A stretch of 64,000 nt of DNA from Nitrososphaerota archaeon (GTDB lineage: Archaea > Thermoproteota > Nitrososphaeria > Nitrososphaerales > JACPRH01). The stretch lies in the NCBI GenBank assembly GCA_023379805.1, contig JAMCPI010000012.1, positions 221,777-285,776 of the forward strand, in the 5' to 3' direction. The notes below the pieces were generated by a model. That model had not been told where the DNA came from and ran no database searches. It worked only from the letters and a program-made list of their open reading frames with translations. A program made the position numbers and the translations under genes. Positions 31,742 to 41,310 of the stretch are shown here, in pieces (within the stretch, counting starts at the first letter, position 1; every line of letters starts with the position of its first letter).

Positions 31742-33347
31742 TCTTTGACGACCCCCTCGATGAAGCACTATCGTTATCGTCCTCTTCCTTCAGTCTAGAT
31801 GCGTAGAAGCCCCTTATGGCCTCAGTCACCTGACTGAAGCTGAGAGTACCCTCTTTCACGAGATCTTCCAGCAGGGTTTTTCTTTGCTCGAGTTCCTCAA
31901 CCAGATCGTTTCTAGTCCACCCGGTCAGTTTGCAGAGTTCGCTCAGCCTGTAGCTTGCTTCAGCTACCTTCTTTGCCTCATCTGGTCTAAATGCATCGTC
32001 CCGTGGATCCCATTCGAATATGCGTTTGAGCTGAATTACGCCCTCTTGCTGCGGTATGACTTCAGTGCTCGATAACGCCCTACGAATTACTTGGCCATGC
32101 TTGTCCTTCACCCTGTTGAGCAGCAGAAAGCTCCAGATCAGCATTTGACCGGCCAGCTTCACATCCATAGGCGGAGAAGACATCCTGACCAGCGCGGCCT
32201 CAGGGTTCTCGGCGTGCAGCGAACAGATGCAGCCGTGCCCTATAGCTGCAGCCTGAATCAAGGCGCTGATCTCTTCTCCCCTGACTTCGCCTAAAATGAT
32301 GTAGTCGGGCCTGTAGCGCATCGAGAGTTTCGTCAGATCCATGAGGTCCACGTCAAATCTTGACTCTGTGATGGAGTAGCTGCGTCTGGACTTGAAGCGC
32401 TGCCAGTGAGCATGTGGTAGCTTGAGTTCGGGCGTATCTTCGATGGAGGCAACCTTCAGGCTTGGCGGTATCATAGTAGCCAGGGAGTTGATGGTTGAGG
32501 TTTTGCCGGAGCCCATTGGCCCGATTGTCATCACGAAACCTCTGTACTCGATTAGCATCCAGAGGTATGCGGCCATCAGCGGCGGAAGAGTGTTGAAGCT
32601 GATCAGATGGGCTATACTTAGAGGCTCCTGAGGGAACTTTCTGATGTCAAACGTGCTGCCGGGCAGCGTAACCTCCGAGGTGAATGTGACTGCTACTCTG
32701 TGGCCCTCTTTTGTCATCGAGTCCGTGAATGGAGTTGCAACGGTGACGCTCTTGCCTGTCTTTAGCGCCAGCTTCTGAACAAAGCTTCTCAGCATGTCCT
32801 CGCTTGGAAACTGAATGTTTGTGTCGAGCCAGTCGTACTGCGTGAAGCGCCTGTGGATAACTGCGACAGGTCTGCCGTATCCTTCGCAGCTGATCTCCTC
32901 AATGTCTGTATCCTTCATGGGAACATCGATGAGGCCGTAGCCAAGAGCATCTCTTGTGATGAAGTACCTGTACTTGGGATAGGCCTTCTCCACCTGATCG
33001 ACTAGACCTAGTTCTTCAGCAGCCTCCCAGATGTAGCCTTCAACATACTTGATGGGGTCATCAATTCTGGCTACAGGCTTGAGTGAGAAGAAGAGGCTCT
33101 CCATAATGTTTGAGTATATCCTGTGCTCCTCTTCGCTGAGAGTCGGTTCCGATACAATATATCGGCCTCTACTGTGATCGCCCTCCTCCACGACGTAGAC
33201 TACGGCTTGGTCGACTTGGTACTGGTCTAGGATCTCGCCGCTTATTACTGAGACGAGGGGTTCAGCCCTGAACCTCAGATCGACTCCTTCCTCTCCTTTT
33301 CCTCCAATGTGTTGCGGCAGAAATGGGATCTTGATTTTCTTCATCAT
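31731..33347 (-). CDS. Type II/IV secretion ATPase (TadA/FlaI/PilB-like)
   Basis: 538 residues. Near residue 270 is Walker A (GPMGSGKTS), followed by the Asp-box region IEDTPELKLPHAHW, Walker B (YIILGEVRGEE) and the His-box (CICSLHAENPEAAL). The N-terminal domain (GYGRPVAVIHRRF) matches archaeal FlaI/TadA proteins. It powers assembly or secretion of the pilin-like proteins encoded just upstream. Gene order is pilin, giant adhesin, ATPase, platform. Confidence 0.85.
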   Translation of the reverse strand: MMKKIKIPFLPQHIGGKGEEGVDLRFRAEPLVSVISGEILDQYQVDQAVVYVVEEGDHSRGRYIVSEPTLSEEEHRIYSNIMESLFFSLKPVARIDDPIKYVEGYIWEAAEELGLVDQVEKAYPKYRYFITRDALGYGLIDVPMKDTDIEEISCEGYGRPVAVIHRRFTQYDWLDTNIQFPSEDMLRSFVQKLALKTGKSVTVATPFTDSMTKEGHRVAVTFTSEVTLPGSTFDIRKFPQEPLSIAHLISFNTLPPLMAAYLWMLIEYRGFVMTIGPMGSGKTSTINSLATMIPPSLKVASIEDTPELKLPHAHWQRFKSRRSYSITESRFDVDLMDLTKLSMRYRPDYIILGEVRGEEISALIQAAAIGHGCICSLHAENPEAALVRMSSPPMDVKLAGQMLIWSFLLLNRVKDKHGQVIRRALSSTEVIPQQEGVIQLKRIFEWDPRDDAFRPDEAKKVAEASYRLSELCKLTGWTRNDLVEELEQRKTLLEDLVKEGTLSFSQVTEAIRGFYASRLKEEDDNDSASSRGSSKIEN

Positions 33348-33366
33348 CTAACATCTCTCCTGTCTT

Positions 33367-36300
33367 CTATGGGTTGGTGGGGCTGAACTGGAGCGTGACA
33401 ACGATGTTGTTCGTGGTCCAGCCGTAGCCTTGGCTGTACCTCATCTCGAAGTTGGAGCCTTCTGCCCAGAGGAAAACGGAGGTCAGCAGGTCTCCCGCTA
33501 TAACTTGGTTGGGTGAGAAAACGTGTGAGGCGGATAGGCTTCCGCTGAACGACCTTGTGTTGCTCCAGTCTGGTGAAGGACTCGTATCTCCTTTGTCGTT
33601 GTATGTGTCACGGTATCTGAAGTACAGCCCTTGGCCTGAATCGCTTGAGACCCCGTTAACGCTTAGGCTTCCCGTGTAGCTTGCTGTTAGAGAGTTTACC
33701 GGGTAAACGTGGGTGGCGGGTGTTAAAGTGCTGCTCCATTTGAAGGTCCAAGGGTTACTGTATCCCCAGGTCGCGTAGTCGTGGGCTCCGAAGTAGGCTC
33801 CGTTGGTGTCTGTCCAGCCTTGGTCCTGCCACTCCCATCCCTGCAGCCAGTTGCTGTAGCTATTGCTGTAAGGCAGAGTTACTGATCTCAGAACAGGGTT
33901 GCCCAGAGGATCTGTGTTCGACGGGTCTGCCACCTCAAGCGTGTACGTTGATGGCTTGAGAGTGTACTGCTGCCATGCGATCGGGTAGTATGCGGTGTAG
34001 GTTGCCGGCCCGTTTACCGTGATGCTTCTTGGATTGGAGGTGCTTAGATCCTCCCACCACATGAACTGGAAGTTCCTCACATCGACTGCGGACGTAGCTA
34101 CTGTCTTCGATGTGTCTGTGAGGCTGATCTGATACGTGCCTCCATTCGATACTGTGAAGGTGGCGGTGCCTTCAGCATCGGTGTGGATAGTTGAGCCTCC
34201 CACCGTAACTGCGACGCCTGAAAGAGGCGCTGTGGAGAGGCTTCCATAGGTTGCCAACGTCTTCACTGTTATCGTGGAGACCTGCTGGAATGACGCGGTC
34301 TCATGCAGGGCCGAGTTCATTGTTACCGATGCAGGGTTGTTTGCTCCAGAGTAGGAGCCGATTCCGGTGCCTGTCCAGCTCTCGAACATGTAGCCTGAAT
34401 ATGCGGCAGCCGATATCGATACACCTGCTCCGGCATCGTACCAGCTGCTAGATGGAGAAACCCAGCCCCCATTCGATGGAGATGCTTCCGTAGTCAGGTA
34501 GTACTGCTTCTTGGTCTGCGCGGTGTAAGTTGTCGAGCCTGAGATAGTTACGGTTCTAGGGTTTGAGGTGGTTCCATCGCTCCACTGCGTGTAGAGGTAC
34601 CTAATGCCAGTAGAGGGAGAGTATGTGGATTGGACGCTTACCGTGTGGCTTCCAGCTGCTGTGGGTTGGACGACTTGACCGTTTGCATCGGTTGAGTAGG
34701 CGGTTGAATCAATAGTTAACTGTATTCCTTGGACTGGGGAGTTGAACTGGTCCTTCACTAGTATTGTGAGGATGTTCGAAGTCTCCTGAATCGCTAGCGA
34801 AAGAGCTGTGCTTCTTGAACTGCCGTCTGAACCTGTGCCTGTGATAGTGATGGAGTAGGTGCCTGGGCTTGCTGTTGAGGATATTGATAGGGTTAGTGTG
34901 CTTGTGTAGCTTGGGTAACCGTTTTGAGGAGTGAATGAGTAAGACGATACAACAACACCTGCAGGCAGGTTTGATGCTGATAGTGTTACGGGGTTGCTGT
35001 AGCCGTTAAGCGCTGTGACGGTAACGGTGGTGGAGCCTGAGCTTCCCTGCGAGATAGAAAGTGAGCTTGGTGATACTGAGACTGTGAAGTCAGGTACATC
35101 GGTAATGGTTAGTGTGTAGGTGGTGGAGTGGGTGAGACCTCCTCCAGTGCCTGTTATTGTGATTGTGTAGGTTCCTGTTGGAATGATGTCGGCACCCACT
35201 GACAAGGTCATAGTGCTAGTAAAGTCTGGGCTTCCTGACACCGGGTCGAATGAGACGTCGAGGCCTTGGGGCACTCCTGATGATGTTGCTGAGAGAGAAA
35301 CGGTTTGGCCGGAAGAAGAAGAGCCGGCAAGAAGAGCAACCGTGACGGTTGATTGTATGGTGCTTCCGCTTTGGGGCGCGGACCCGCTGGAAGGATCAAC
35401 AGAGAGCGAAAAATCGAATGGCTGAGGTGCTTGAGTAACTGTTAACATGTATGTTGCGGTTCTTGCTAATCCTCCGCCGGTGCCTGTTACCGTGATGCCA
35501 TACGTTCCAGCAGGAGTACTTCCTGATGTTGTAATTGAAAGAGTGCTCTGGAAGGTTGGGCTTCCTGAAGATGGGCTGAAGCTGTATGTTGCGCCGTCCG
35601 GAAGTCCTGAAGCTGAAAGGCTGACTACCTGTGATGAGCCACCGGTTAGAGTAGCCGTTACGGTGGTTTGCAGGCTTCCTCCCTGTTGAACCGAGCCGCT
35701 TGAAGGGTTGACTGATACCAAGAAGTCAAGTGAAGCGGCTACTGTGAGAGTTATGCTTGTAGATCTTACCTTCCCGTCGGAGCCGGTCCCAGTAGCTGTC
35801 AGCAAGTATATGCCAGTGGCGGCGCTGTCGGCGCTTATCGTCAATGTACTGGAGTAAGTCGGCACGCTTGAGCTGGGATTGAACATGTAAGATGCGCCTG
35901 AGGGCAGGCCTGAGAGCGAAAGCGAAACCGTGTTAGAGTAGCCGCCTATTGACGATACTGTCACGGTAGCGGAGCCGCTTGACCCAGTCTGAACAGTAAT
36001 GGATGAAGGGTTAGCTGATACCGTGAAGTCTTGGGTTGTTGAGCCTTGGGTGAACACTGCTGTTAAGCTATGATCTTGGCTCATCGTCACTGTAGTAGGG
36101 TTTGTTATTCCGAAGTTCGAGCCATCCAGCAGCCAGTTGCCAAAGACCCATCCAGAGTATGGCAGGGCTGTTACCTGCACCTGCTGGCCCGACTGATAGC
36201 TGTATGTTCCCGGAGACGGGTTTGTGGTACCGCTGCTTGATGATGCGCCTCCGCCAGGACCCGCTAACCTGACATTGTCGTACCGGTTCATTTGGCCCCA

Positions 36301-38769
36301 GTTTGAGCCCCATGAATCATACAGGTAGAGAACTATCCTTATTCTTGCATGACCAGAAGCATAGCTTGAAACATCCTTGCTGTATGAGCGCCAGCCCGTG
36401 TCGTAAACTCCGCCCCCTATCAGCCTCTCCACGTAAAGAGACTGACCTGTATCTGCATCCTCTATTCTTAAATTTGCGTTTGTTACTTCGCTGCCCGCCC
36501 AGCTCGATGTAGCCCTCCAGTTGAAGGTAAGAGTCAGGGAGCCGCTTGTCCAGGTGGAGATGTCTACAGTCTTCCTCATGCCGTCGATTAGCGTGTTGTA
36601 GTTGTCACCGCTGATCAGGGCTGATGGGGCAGGCTGACCAGTCGAAGAGTCTCGAGATAGGGTATAACCTGAGGAGCCGGTGTAGCTCCACCCGCCCAAG
36701 TCTGAAGTAAAGGTGTCGTAAATGAAGTCGGATGACGAGCCGGTCTGCGGCGATACTGATACAGTCAGCTTGTAATTGGCTAGCACCTGCAGTGTGAATG
36801 ATGTGGCGTGAGTCTTCCCGTCGGAGCCTGCTCCAGTGACTGTTATCGGGTAGGTGCCTGATGCAGCCGATGTTGAAGCTGAGATAGATATGGTGCTTGA
36901 GAATGTTGGTGTGCCGCTGCTCGGGCTGAAAGATATAGTCACTTCTGATGGAGCGCCAGATGAGGATAGGCTGACGAGGTTGCTGTAACCGTTAACCGGC
37001 GTGACCGTTGCGGTATTCGATGCTGATCCACCTTGCTGCACTGATACGCTGCTTGATGAGAGGGCTATTGAGAAGTCCTGCAGAGCTGTGATCGTCAGGC
37101 TGTAAGTGGCGATTCTAGTTAACCCTCCGTCAGAACCCATTATCGTTATGCCGTAGGTGCCAGTAGGAGCGTCAGATGGAACCGCTATGTTGAGTGTGCT
37201 GGTGAAGACTGGATATCCGCTTTGAGGGCTAAAGGTGTAGGATGCTCCAGACGGGCCCCCTGTCGCTGATAGAGAAACTAATTGTGTTGTAGACCCAGAT
37301 TGCTGCAGTATGGTTACAGCGGTTGAGATGCTTCCGCCCTGCCCGACTGAGCCGCTTGCAGGGCTAACTGAGGTCGAGAAGTCAAAAGGAGAAACGATCA
37401 CTAGCGTGAATGAAGCAGTATGGATTCTGTAATCAGATGTGCCTGTTCCGGTTATCGTTAAGGCGTAGGTTCCCGGGTTAGCCGTACCTGTGTTTATGGT
37501 AAGCGTGCTGGTAAAGGAGGGAGCTCCTGAGCTCGGGTTGAAAGAGTAGTATGCTCCATAAGGAAGACCGCTCAGGCCAAGGATGACCGAGCCGGAATAC
37601 CCGTTCAAGGATTGAACAGTCACGCTGGCTGTTCCTGAGGTACCTGCATTAAGAGAAATCACATTGGGTGTTACTGATACAGTGAAGTCAGGCTGGGCCA
37701 ATACTTGGAGTGTGAATATGTCATGATGAGTCAGATAACCATCGCTGCCTAAGATGCTTACCGCATAAGATCCAACTGAAGTTGTGGATCCCACGTTGAT
37801 GCTTAAGGTGCTTGTGAAGGGAGGAGTTGCAGATAGAGGGTTGAATGAGTAGGCCGCACCCGGCGGGAAACCCGAGGCGGATAGGCTTACCGTTCCGCTG
37901 TAGCCGTTCAAAGGCTGCAGGGTTATTGAGACGCTTCCAGCGGAGCCCTGCTGAAGAGTAACGGTCTTGGGCGATACGCTCAGCGTAAAGTCTTGGTTCA
38001 ATGGAGAGTTGACTTGGAGAGTGAAGGAGGCTGAGCGAACCTTGCCCGCTCCATCATCTCCGAAAACCGTTGCTGAGTATATTCCAGCAGGGGTTGATGA
38101 TGTGCTGACAGTTAGGGTTAGGATACTCTGGAAGGTAGGTGTTCCACTTCCGGGCTGAAAACTGTATGCGACGCCCTCCGCTGTCCCTGATACCGAGAGC
38201 GATACTGGCCTGCTGTAGCCGTTTATGGATGCTACTGTAACAGATACGGAGCTTGTGCCTCCCTGCTGCACGGTAACTAGACTAGGGATGACAGACAGCG
38301 AGAAGTCAGAGGTGGGATAGTCGGGCGGGGCGTTGGGGTCAACCCAGAACACATTCCCCATACTGGTTAGGACTCCAGCTTTCGTATTCGTGCCGCCGCT
38401 CGGCACTTGGTATGCGTATTCGTATTTCTGGCCGGGGGAAATCATGATGCTAAGCTGGTTTAGCCCAAGTTTCCCGTTGCTGTCGTCCGCTTCGAGAAGC
38501 CCAACAATCTTGCTGGTGATTGAGCCGTCGTTACTGATCAGAATAGTGTTGCTTGAGGCTGTGTATGCCTTCAGGTGCTCCTTGCCCTTCATCGTGACGA
38601 GCTCGCTGGTCTTCTTGACAGCAAGGTTGTAGCTGCCCTGCTCGCTGATAATGAATGCGAGGCTCACTATGATGCTGACAGCAATTAAGAGGAAAATCAG
38701 GGCGCCAAGCGCGGCAGAAATGCCCCGCCTCCTTCGAGCCTTGCCTAACTTTGACTTTCTTTGACTCAT
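33367..38769 (-). CDS. Giant pilin-anchored adhesin with nine Ig-like repeats
   Basis: About 1800 residues from ATG 38769 (a start at 38817 would overlap the pilin gene). The N-terminus has a class III, type IV pilin-like signal: basic KLGKARRRRG directly before ISAALGALIFLLIAVSIIVSL. Nine repeats of about 95-100 residues follow (pattern DF-SVSPSS-QGG-VT-NGYS-VSLSASG-P-YSF-PSSG-PTF-STLTI-GTY-ITVTG). Between repeats 5 and 6 lies a jelly-roll, carbohydrate-binding-like insertion with an InlB-type repeat. After repeat 9 come a peptidase-regulatory-like domain, more InlB-type segments and a unique Trp/Tyr-rich C-terminal domain of about 200 residues. It is probably a surface or pilus-tip adhesin exported by the adjacent machinery. 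Confidence 0.75.
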   Translation of the reverse strand: MSQRKSKLGKARRRRGISAALGALIFLLIAVSIIVSLAFIISEQGSYNLAVKKTSELVTMKGKEHLKAYTASSNTILISNDGSITSKIVGLLEADDSNGKLGLNQLSIMISPGQKYEYAYQVPSGGTNTKAGVLTSMGNVFWVDPNAPPDYPTSDFSLSVIPSLVTVQQGGTSSVSVTVASINGYSRPVSLSVSGTAEGVAYSFQPGSGTPTFQSILTLTVSTSSTPAGIYSATVFGDDGAGKVRSASFTLQVNSPLNQDFTLSVSPKTVTLQQGSAGSVSITLQPLNGYSGTVSLSASGFPPGAAYSFNPLSATPPFTSTLSINVGSTTSVGSYAVSILGSDGYLTHHDIFTLQVLAQPDFTVSVTPNVISLNAGTSGTASVTVQSLNGYSGSVILGLSGLPYGAYYSFNPSSGAPSFTSTLTINTGTANPGTYALTITGTGTSDYRIHTASFTLVIVSPFDFSTSVSPASGSVGQGGSISTAVTILQQSGSTTQLVSLSATGGPSGASYTFSPQSGYPVFTSTLNIAVPSDAPTGTYGITIMGSDGGLTRIATYSLTITALQDFSIALSSSSVSVQQGGSASNTATVTPVNGYSNLVSLSSSGAPSEVTISFSPSSGTPTFSSTISISASTSAASGTYPITVTGAGSDGKTHATSFTLQVLANYKLTVSVSPQTGSSSDFIYDTFTSDLGGWSYTGSSGYTLSRDSSTGQPAPSALISGDNYNTLIDGMRKTVDISTWTSGSLTLTFNWRATSSWAGSEVTNANLRIEDADTGQSLYVERLIGGGVYDTGWRSYSKDVSSYASGHARIRIVLYLYDSWGSNWGQMNRYDNVRLAGPGGGASSSSGTTNPSPGTYSYQSGQQVQVTALPYSGWVFGNWLLDGSNFGITNPTTVTMSQDHSLTAVFTQGSTTQDFTVSANPSSITVQTGSSGSATVTVSSIGGYSNTVSLSLSGLPSGASYMFNPSSSVPTYSSTLTISADSAATGIYLLTATGTGSDGKVRSTSITLTVAASLDFLVSVNPSSGSVQQGGSLQTTVTATLTGGSSQVVSLSASGLPDGATYSFSPSSGSPTFQSTLSITTSGSTPAGTYGITVTGTGGGLARTATYMLTVTQAPQPFDFSLSVDPSSGSAPQSGSTIQSTVTVALLAGSSSSGQTVSLSATSSGVPQGLDVSFDPVSGSPDFTSTMTLSVGADIIPTGTYTITITGTGGGLTHSTTYTLTITDVPDFTVSVSPSSLSISQGSSGSTTVTVTALNGYSNPVTLSASNLPAGVVVSSYSFTPQNGYPSYTSTLTLSISSTASPGTYSITITGTGSDGSSRSTALSLAIQETSNILTILVKDQFNSPVQGIQLTIDSTAYSTDANGQVVQPTAAGSHTVSVQSTYSPSTGIRYLYTQWSDGTTSNPRTVTISGSTTYTAQTKKQYYLTTEASPSNGGWVSPSSSWYDAGAGVSISAAAYSGYMFESWTGTGIGSYSGANNPASVTMNSALHETASFQQVSTITVKTLATYGSLSTAPLSGVAVTVGGSTIHTDAEGTATFTVSNGGTYQISLTDTSKTVATSAVDVRNFQFMWWEDLSTSNPRSITVNGPATYTAYYPIAWQQYTLKPSTYTLEVADPSNTDPLGNPVLRSVTLPYSNSYSNWLQGWEWQDQGWTDTNGAYFGAHDYATWGYSNPWTFKWSSTLTPATHVYPVNSLTASYTGSLSVNGVSSDSGQGLYFRYRDTYNDKGDTSPSPDWSNTRSFSGSLSASHVFSPNQVIAGDLLTSVFLWAEGSNFEMRYSQGYGWTTNNIVVTLQFSPTNP

Positions 38770-38770
38770 G

Positions 38771-39277
38771 TTAAAGCCACCACGAGTATGCTTGGTTGTC
38801 CTCGGTGAGGAGGACAAGCTCGTAGCCTTGGCTGGAAAGCACGCTTTGAGCCACGTAGGGTGCAGTTAGGATGATCTTGCTGATCTGGCCGGGCTTGATG
38901 GCGTCGACAGGATTACCGTCCAGATCAGTTAGCTGGTAATTCTTGTATGGCTGGGTGTCGATTAGGATGAGTTTTGGTTTAGCATCTGTATACCCGTAAT
39001 TGTATATGGTTACCTCGATTCTTGTCTGTGTGCCTTCAATGCTCTCCCAGTGGTATAGAGTGGTGAGGAGCTGGCCCTGCTTGATTGTCCCCTTCCTCAA
39101 GGCTTCTGTGATGGATGAGGTCTCAACTCTTGTCTGGTTGAAGAGGGTGCCCGCATAGGCTGTGAAGCCAGCGATGGCGATTACAGCAATTATGAGCGCG
39201 CCAAGAACCTCACTTGCGCCCCGCCTGTTATGATTACGAGTATTTACAAAACGGATGTTGACAAAATGATTACCCAT
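38771..39277 (-). CDS. Type IV pilin-like protein, first gene of the pilus operon
   Basis: 168 residues with a class III signal peptide: short basic leader ending RRGA, then the hydrophobic helix SEVLGALIIAVIAIAGFTAYAG. The remainder is a beta-rich domain (TRIEVTIYNYGYTDAKPKLI, ISKIILTAPY). It lies 1 nt upstream of the giant adhesin gene start. Prepilin peptidase processing at the Arg-Gly-Ala region is inferred. Confidence 0.75.
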   Translation of the reverse strand: MGNHFVNIRFVNTRNHNRRGASEVLGALIIAVIAIAGFTAYAGTLFNQTRVETSSITEALRKGTIKQGQLLTTLYHWESIEGTQTRIEVTIYNYGYTDAKPKLILIDTQPYKNYQLTDLDGNPVDAIKPGQISKIILTAPYVAQSVLSSQGYELVLLTEDNQAYSWWL

Positions 39278-39448
39278 TCACTATCATAGTGCTGCCTTTG
39301 TGAGGCAATTAAAGCGGAGAAAATAGTGCAGATTCGAGTTTTGTAATGAGCGTTTCTTTCAGGATTTCATCGGCTATCTTTCTTTAACGAGATGAAGCCT
39401 GTGACAGGTAAGAGACGGAGTAACGGAGCAGTCCAGAGTAACGGCTAG

Positions 39449-40345
39449 TTAGTGTATCAGTTCGTCTTCGCAGTGTTCTTCGATTTGGATTGTGGCGTGG
39501 TTAATTTCGAACTTGTCTTCGAGCATTTGCTTGGCGTTGCGTAGTACTTCTGATCCTTGGCCGAGGCTGTCGATAACGAGGTGTACGCTGAGTGAGTGGA
39601 TTCCAGAGGAGATTGACCAGACGTGTAGGTCATGCACATCTTTGACGTCCTGCACGTTCCTCAGTTCGTTCTTCACTTGGTATATCTCGACTCCTGATGG
39701 GCAGGATTCTAGGAGTATGTTTGAGGATTCTTTTAGAATCTGGTAGATACTTGGTATTATTATGATGGCTATGAGCATGCCCGCTATAGCGTCTAGAATG
39801 TATATGCCGGTGAAAAACATCAAGATACCTGCGGCAATTACACCTACTGAGCCGAGTGCGTCAGCGATAACGTGGATAAAGGCGCTTCGGATGTTCAAGC
39901 TTCGCTTCGAAGCCCGGCTTAGTATCTTCGCGCTGGCTAGGTTAATCAAGAGACCACCTACTGCTACTGCGAGCATTTCGGCGCTCTGAACCGGCTGAGG
40001 TGAGAGAAATCGTTGATAGGATTCGTATAGGATGTAGATGTCGATTGCGATGAGGACGATGCCGTTGACTAGTGCGGCGAGAATTTCGACGCGGCGAAGG
40101 CCAAAGGGTCTCTCAGGTGTTGATGGTTGGCATGCTAATGTGACGGCCACTAGACTGATAGCTAATCCGCCTACATCTGAGACCATGTGCCCAGCGTCTG
40201 AGAGTAGCGCGAGACTGTTGGTTAACAGGCCTCCGACGACTTCGACAGCTAGGTAAATTGCGGTTAAAAACAGCACAAAAGTGAGAGTTTTGCGGTCGCC
40301 AAGAGTCACCATGTGCGCATGATGGTTTTCCAAGGTGAGTGACAT
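39449..40345 (-). CDS. Cation diffusion facilitator (CzcD/ZitB-like metal exporter)
   Basis: Six-helix CDF protein with the metal-site pairs SDAGHMVSDVGG (helix 2) and HVIADALGSVGV (helix 5), and a cytoplasmic domain with DVHDLHVWSISSGIHSLSVHLV. The short His-containing N-terminus (ENHHAHMV) is typical of the Zn/Co/Cd subgroup. ATG 40345 is taken; the longer frame adds a non-conserved hydrophobic tail. It exports divalent cations by proton antiport. Because it is divergent from nikR, the exported ion may include nickel. Confidence 0.85.
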   Translation of the reverse strand: MSLTLENHHAHMVTLGDRKTLTFVLFLTAIYLAVEVVGGLLTNSLALLSDAGHMVSDVGGLAISLVAVTLACQPSTPERPFGLRRVEILAALVNGIVLIAIDIYILYESYQRFLSPQPVQSAEMLAVAVGGLLINLASAKILSRASKRSLNIRSAFIHVIADALGSVGVIAAGILMFFTGIYILDAIAGMLIAIIIIPSIYQILKESSNILLESCPSGVEIYQVKNELRNVQDVKDVHDLHVWSISSGIHSLSVHLVIDSLGQGSEVLRNAKQMLEDKFEINHATIQIEEHCEDELIH

Positions 40346-40440
40346 GGATGAAAAAGCCCTCTTTATTAATACACTGCTAAGCAAGAGAACATTTTTAATA
40401 ATCTTTAATAACAATTCACCACAATTTTAATGCGAACGAC

Positions 40441-40845
40441 ATGACTGTAATCAGCATATCCCTCACCGGAGATCTCCTAAACCGATTAGACGATTATGTT
40501 CAGGACAAGGGTTATTCAAGCCGATCCGAAGCAATACGCGACTCCATCCGGCAATACTTATCCGACAACGATATACACCGCTTCATTCACGGAAGTATAA
40601 CCGCTACGATAACCGTGGTCTCCGAGCATGAGAACCATGATATCGATGAAAAACTGACACGACTAAGACACGAGCATAACAACCTAGTCACTGGGAACAT
40701 GCATCTCCATCTTAGTGAGCATCACTGCCTGGAGGTGTTCATCGCAAAAGGCGAGGCGGAGGACATAATGAACTTCGTCGGAAGAATCCGCGCCCTAAAA
40801 GACATCCAGCAAGTCCGATACACCATCACCTCGCTCACAACGTAA
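40441..40845 (+). CDS. nikR: NikR-family nickel-responsive regulator
   Basis: 134 residues, the standard NikR length. An N-terminal ribbon-helix-helix (VISISLTGDLLNRLDDYVQ, RSEAIRDSIRQYL) is joined to an ACT-like metal domain with the conserved ligands H88-x-H90 and C96 in NMHLHLSEHHCLEVFIAKG, plus His at 77/79. NikR normally represses nickel uptake when nickel is bound. Here it shares a 95-nt AT-rich intergenic region with the CDF exporter. A TTTTAAT box about 25 nt before the ATG suggests a leaderless message. Confidence 0.85.
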   Translation: MTVISISLTGDLLNRLDDYVQDKGYSSRSEAIRDSIRQYLSDNDIHRFIHGSITATITVVSEHENHDIDEKLTRLRHEHNNLVTGNMHLHLSEHHCLEVFIAKGEAEDIMNFVGRIRALKDIQQVRYTITSLTT

Positions 40846-40933
40846 AGCGTGCTTAGGAACGTTCGCTTCTTAACTTAGAACGCATTAAAGGCATATCGAT
40901 CAGTCTGTGAGTATGTTATCCAGTTGATGTTAG

Positions 40934-41165
40934 ATGTATCCATCTACTCGGCTGAGGGAGTGCAGGATTCAGGCCCGCCCCTACGAGCCCAGGCAAACCT
41001 TTGCGACGCAGCTGATGCTTGTGGAGAGCCGTGGCCGGATACTCCGAGACTACAGGGCCTTCTTCATGGGCCATAAGGGTGATATTGAACCGGTACACCA
41101 GGAACAAGCATAGTAGCCTACCGGAGAAGATGGCTGAGTATGCGTGCAAGCTTCGCAAGATCCTT
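40934..41165 (+). pseudogene. C-terminal remnant of a tyrosine integrase, frameshifted
   Basis: The frame at 40934-41112 gives QARPYEPRQTFATQLMLVES, then RGRILRDYRAFFMGHKGDIE. This is the Arg...His-x-x-Arg-like C-terminal block of archaeal tyrosine recombinases (MGHKG box). The catalytic segment continues in another frame as RYTRNKHSSLPEKMAEYACK, with the nucleophile-like Tyr in RYTRNK, so one frameshift lies near 41090. A TAG precedes the fragment at 40931-40933 and no N-terminal half is present. It is evidence of past site-specific integration. Confidence 0.7.
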
Positions 41166-41310
41166 GCCCCGGCACCGCTTCTTTTCAAGGTGCCTATCGT
41201 AGTCGATCGCATTGTGGTAGGGCGGGGAAGTAACCGTCAGCGCCACCGAGCCGTCGTCGATGAATGAGAGGTCGCTCAAGTAGCGGCGGACGACGTCATC
41301 GATCGAGTAG
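41118..41310 (-). pseudogene. Fragment of a DNA methyltransferase (TSPPY type)
   Basis: The minus strand encodes DDVVRRYLSDLSFIDDGSVA followed by LTVTSPPYHNAIDYDRHLEK. This holds the catalytic SPPY motif and flanking strand of beta-class amino-methyltransferases (N4-cytosine type). Beyond HLEK the reading becomes unrelated and runs out where the integrase remnant begins. The N-terminal end merges with the tail of the membrane-protein gene at 41276. Only about 50 recognisable residues remain. Confidence 0.6.

Noticed and set aside
33367-38769. Many plus- and minus-strand frames of 60-100 codons inside the adhesin gene
   Set aside because: They are opposite-strand or out-of-frame readings of the repetitive Ser/Thr-rich coding sequence and encode no recognisable domains.
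40845-41170. tRNA gene as integration site beside the integrase remnant
   Set aside because: No cloverleaf with a T-loop GTTCRA-type sequence could be found within several hundred bases, and no tRNA elsewhere in the window.
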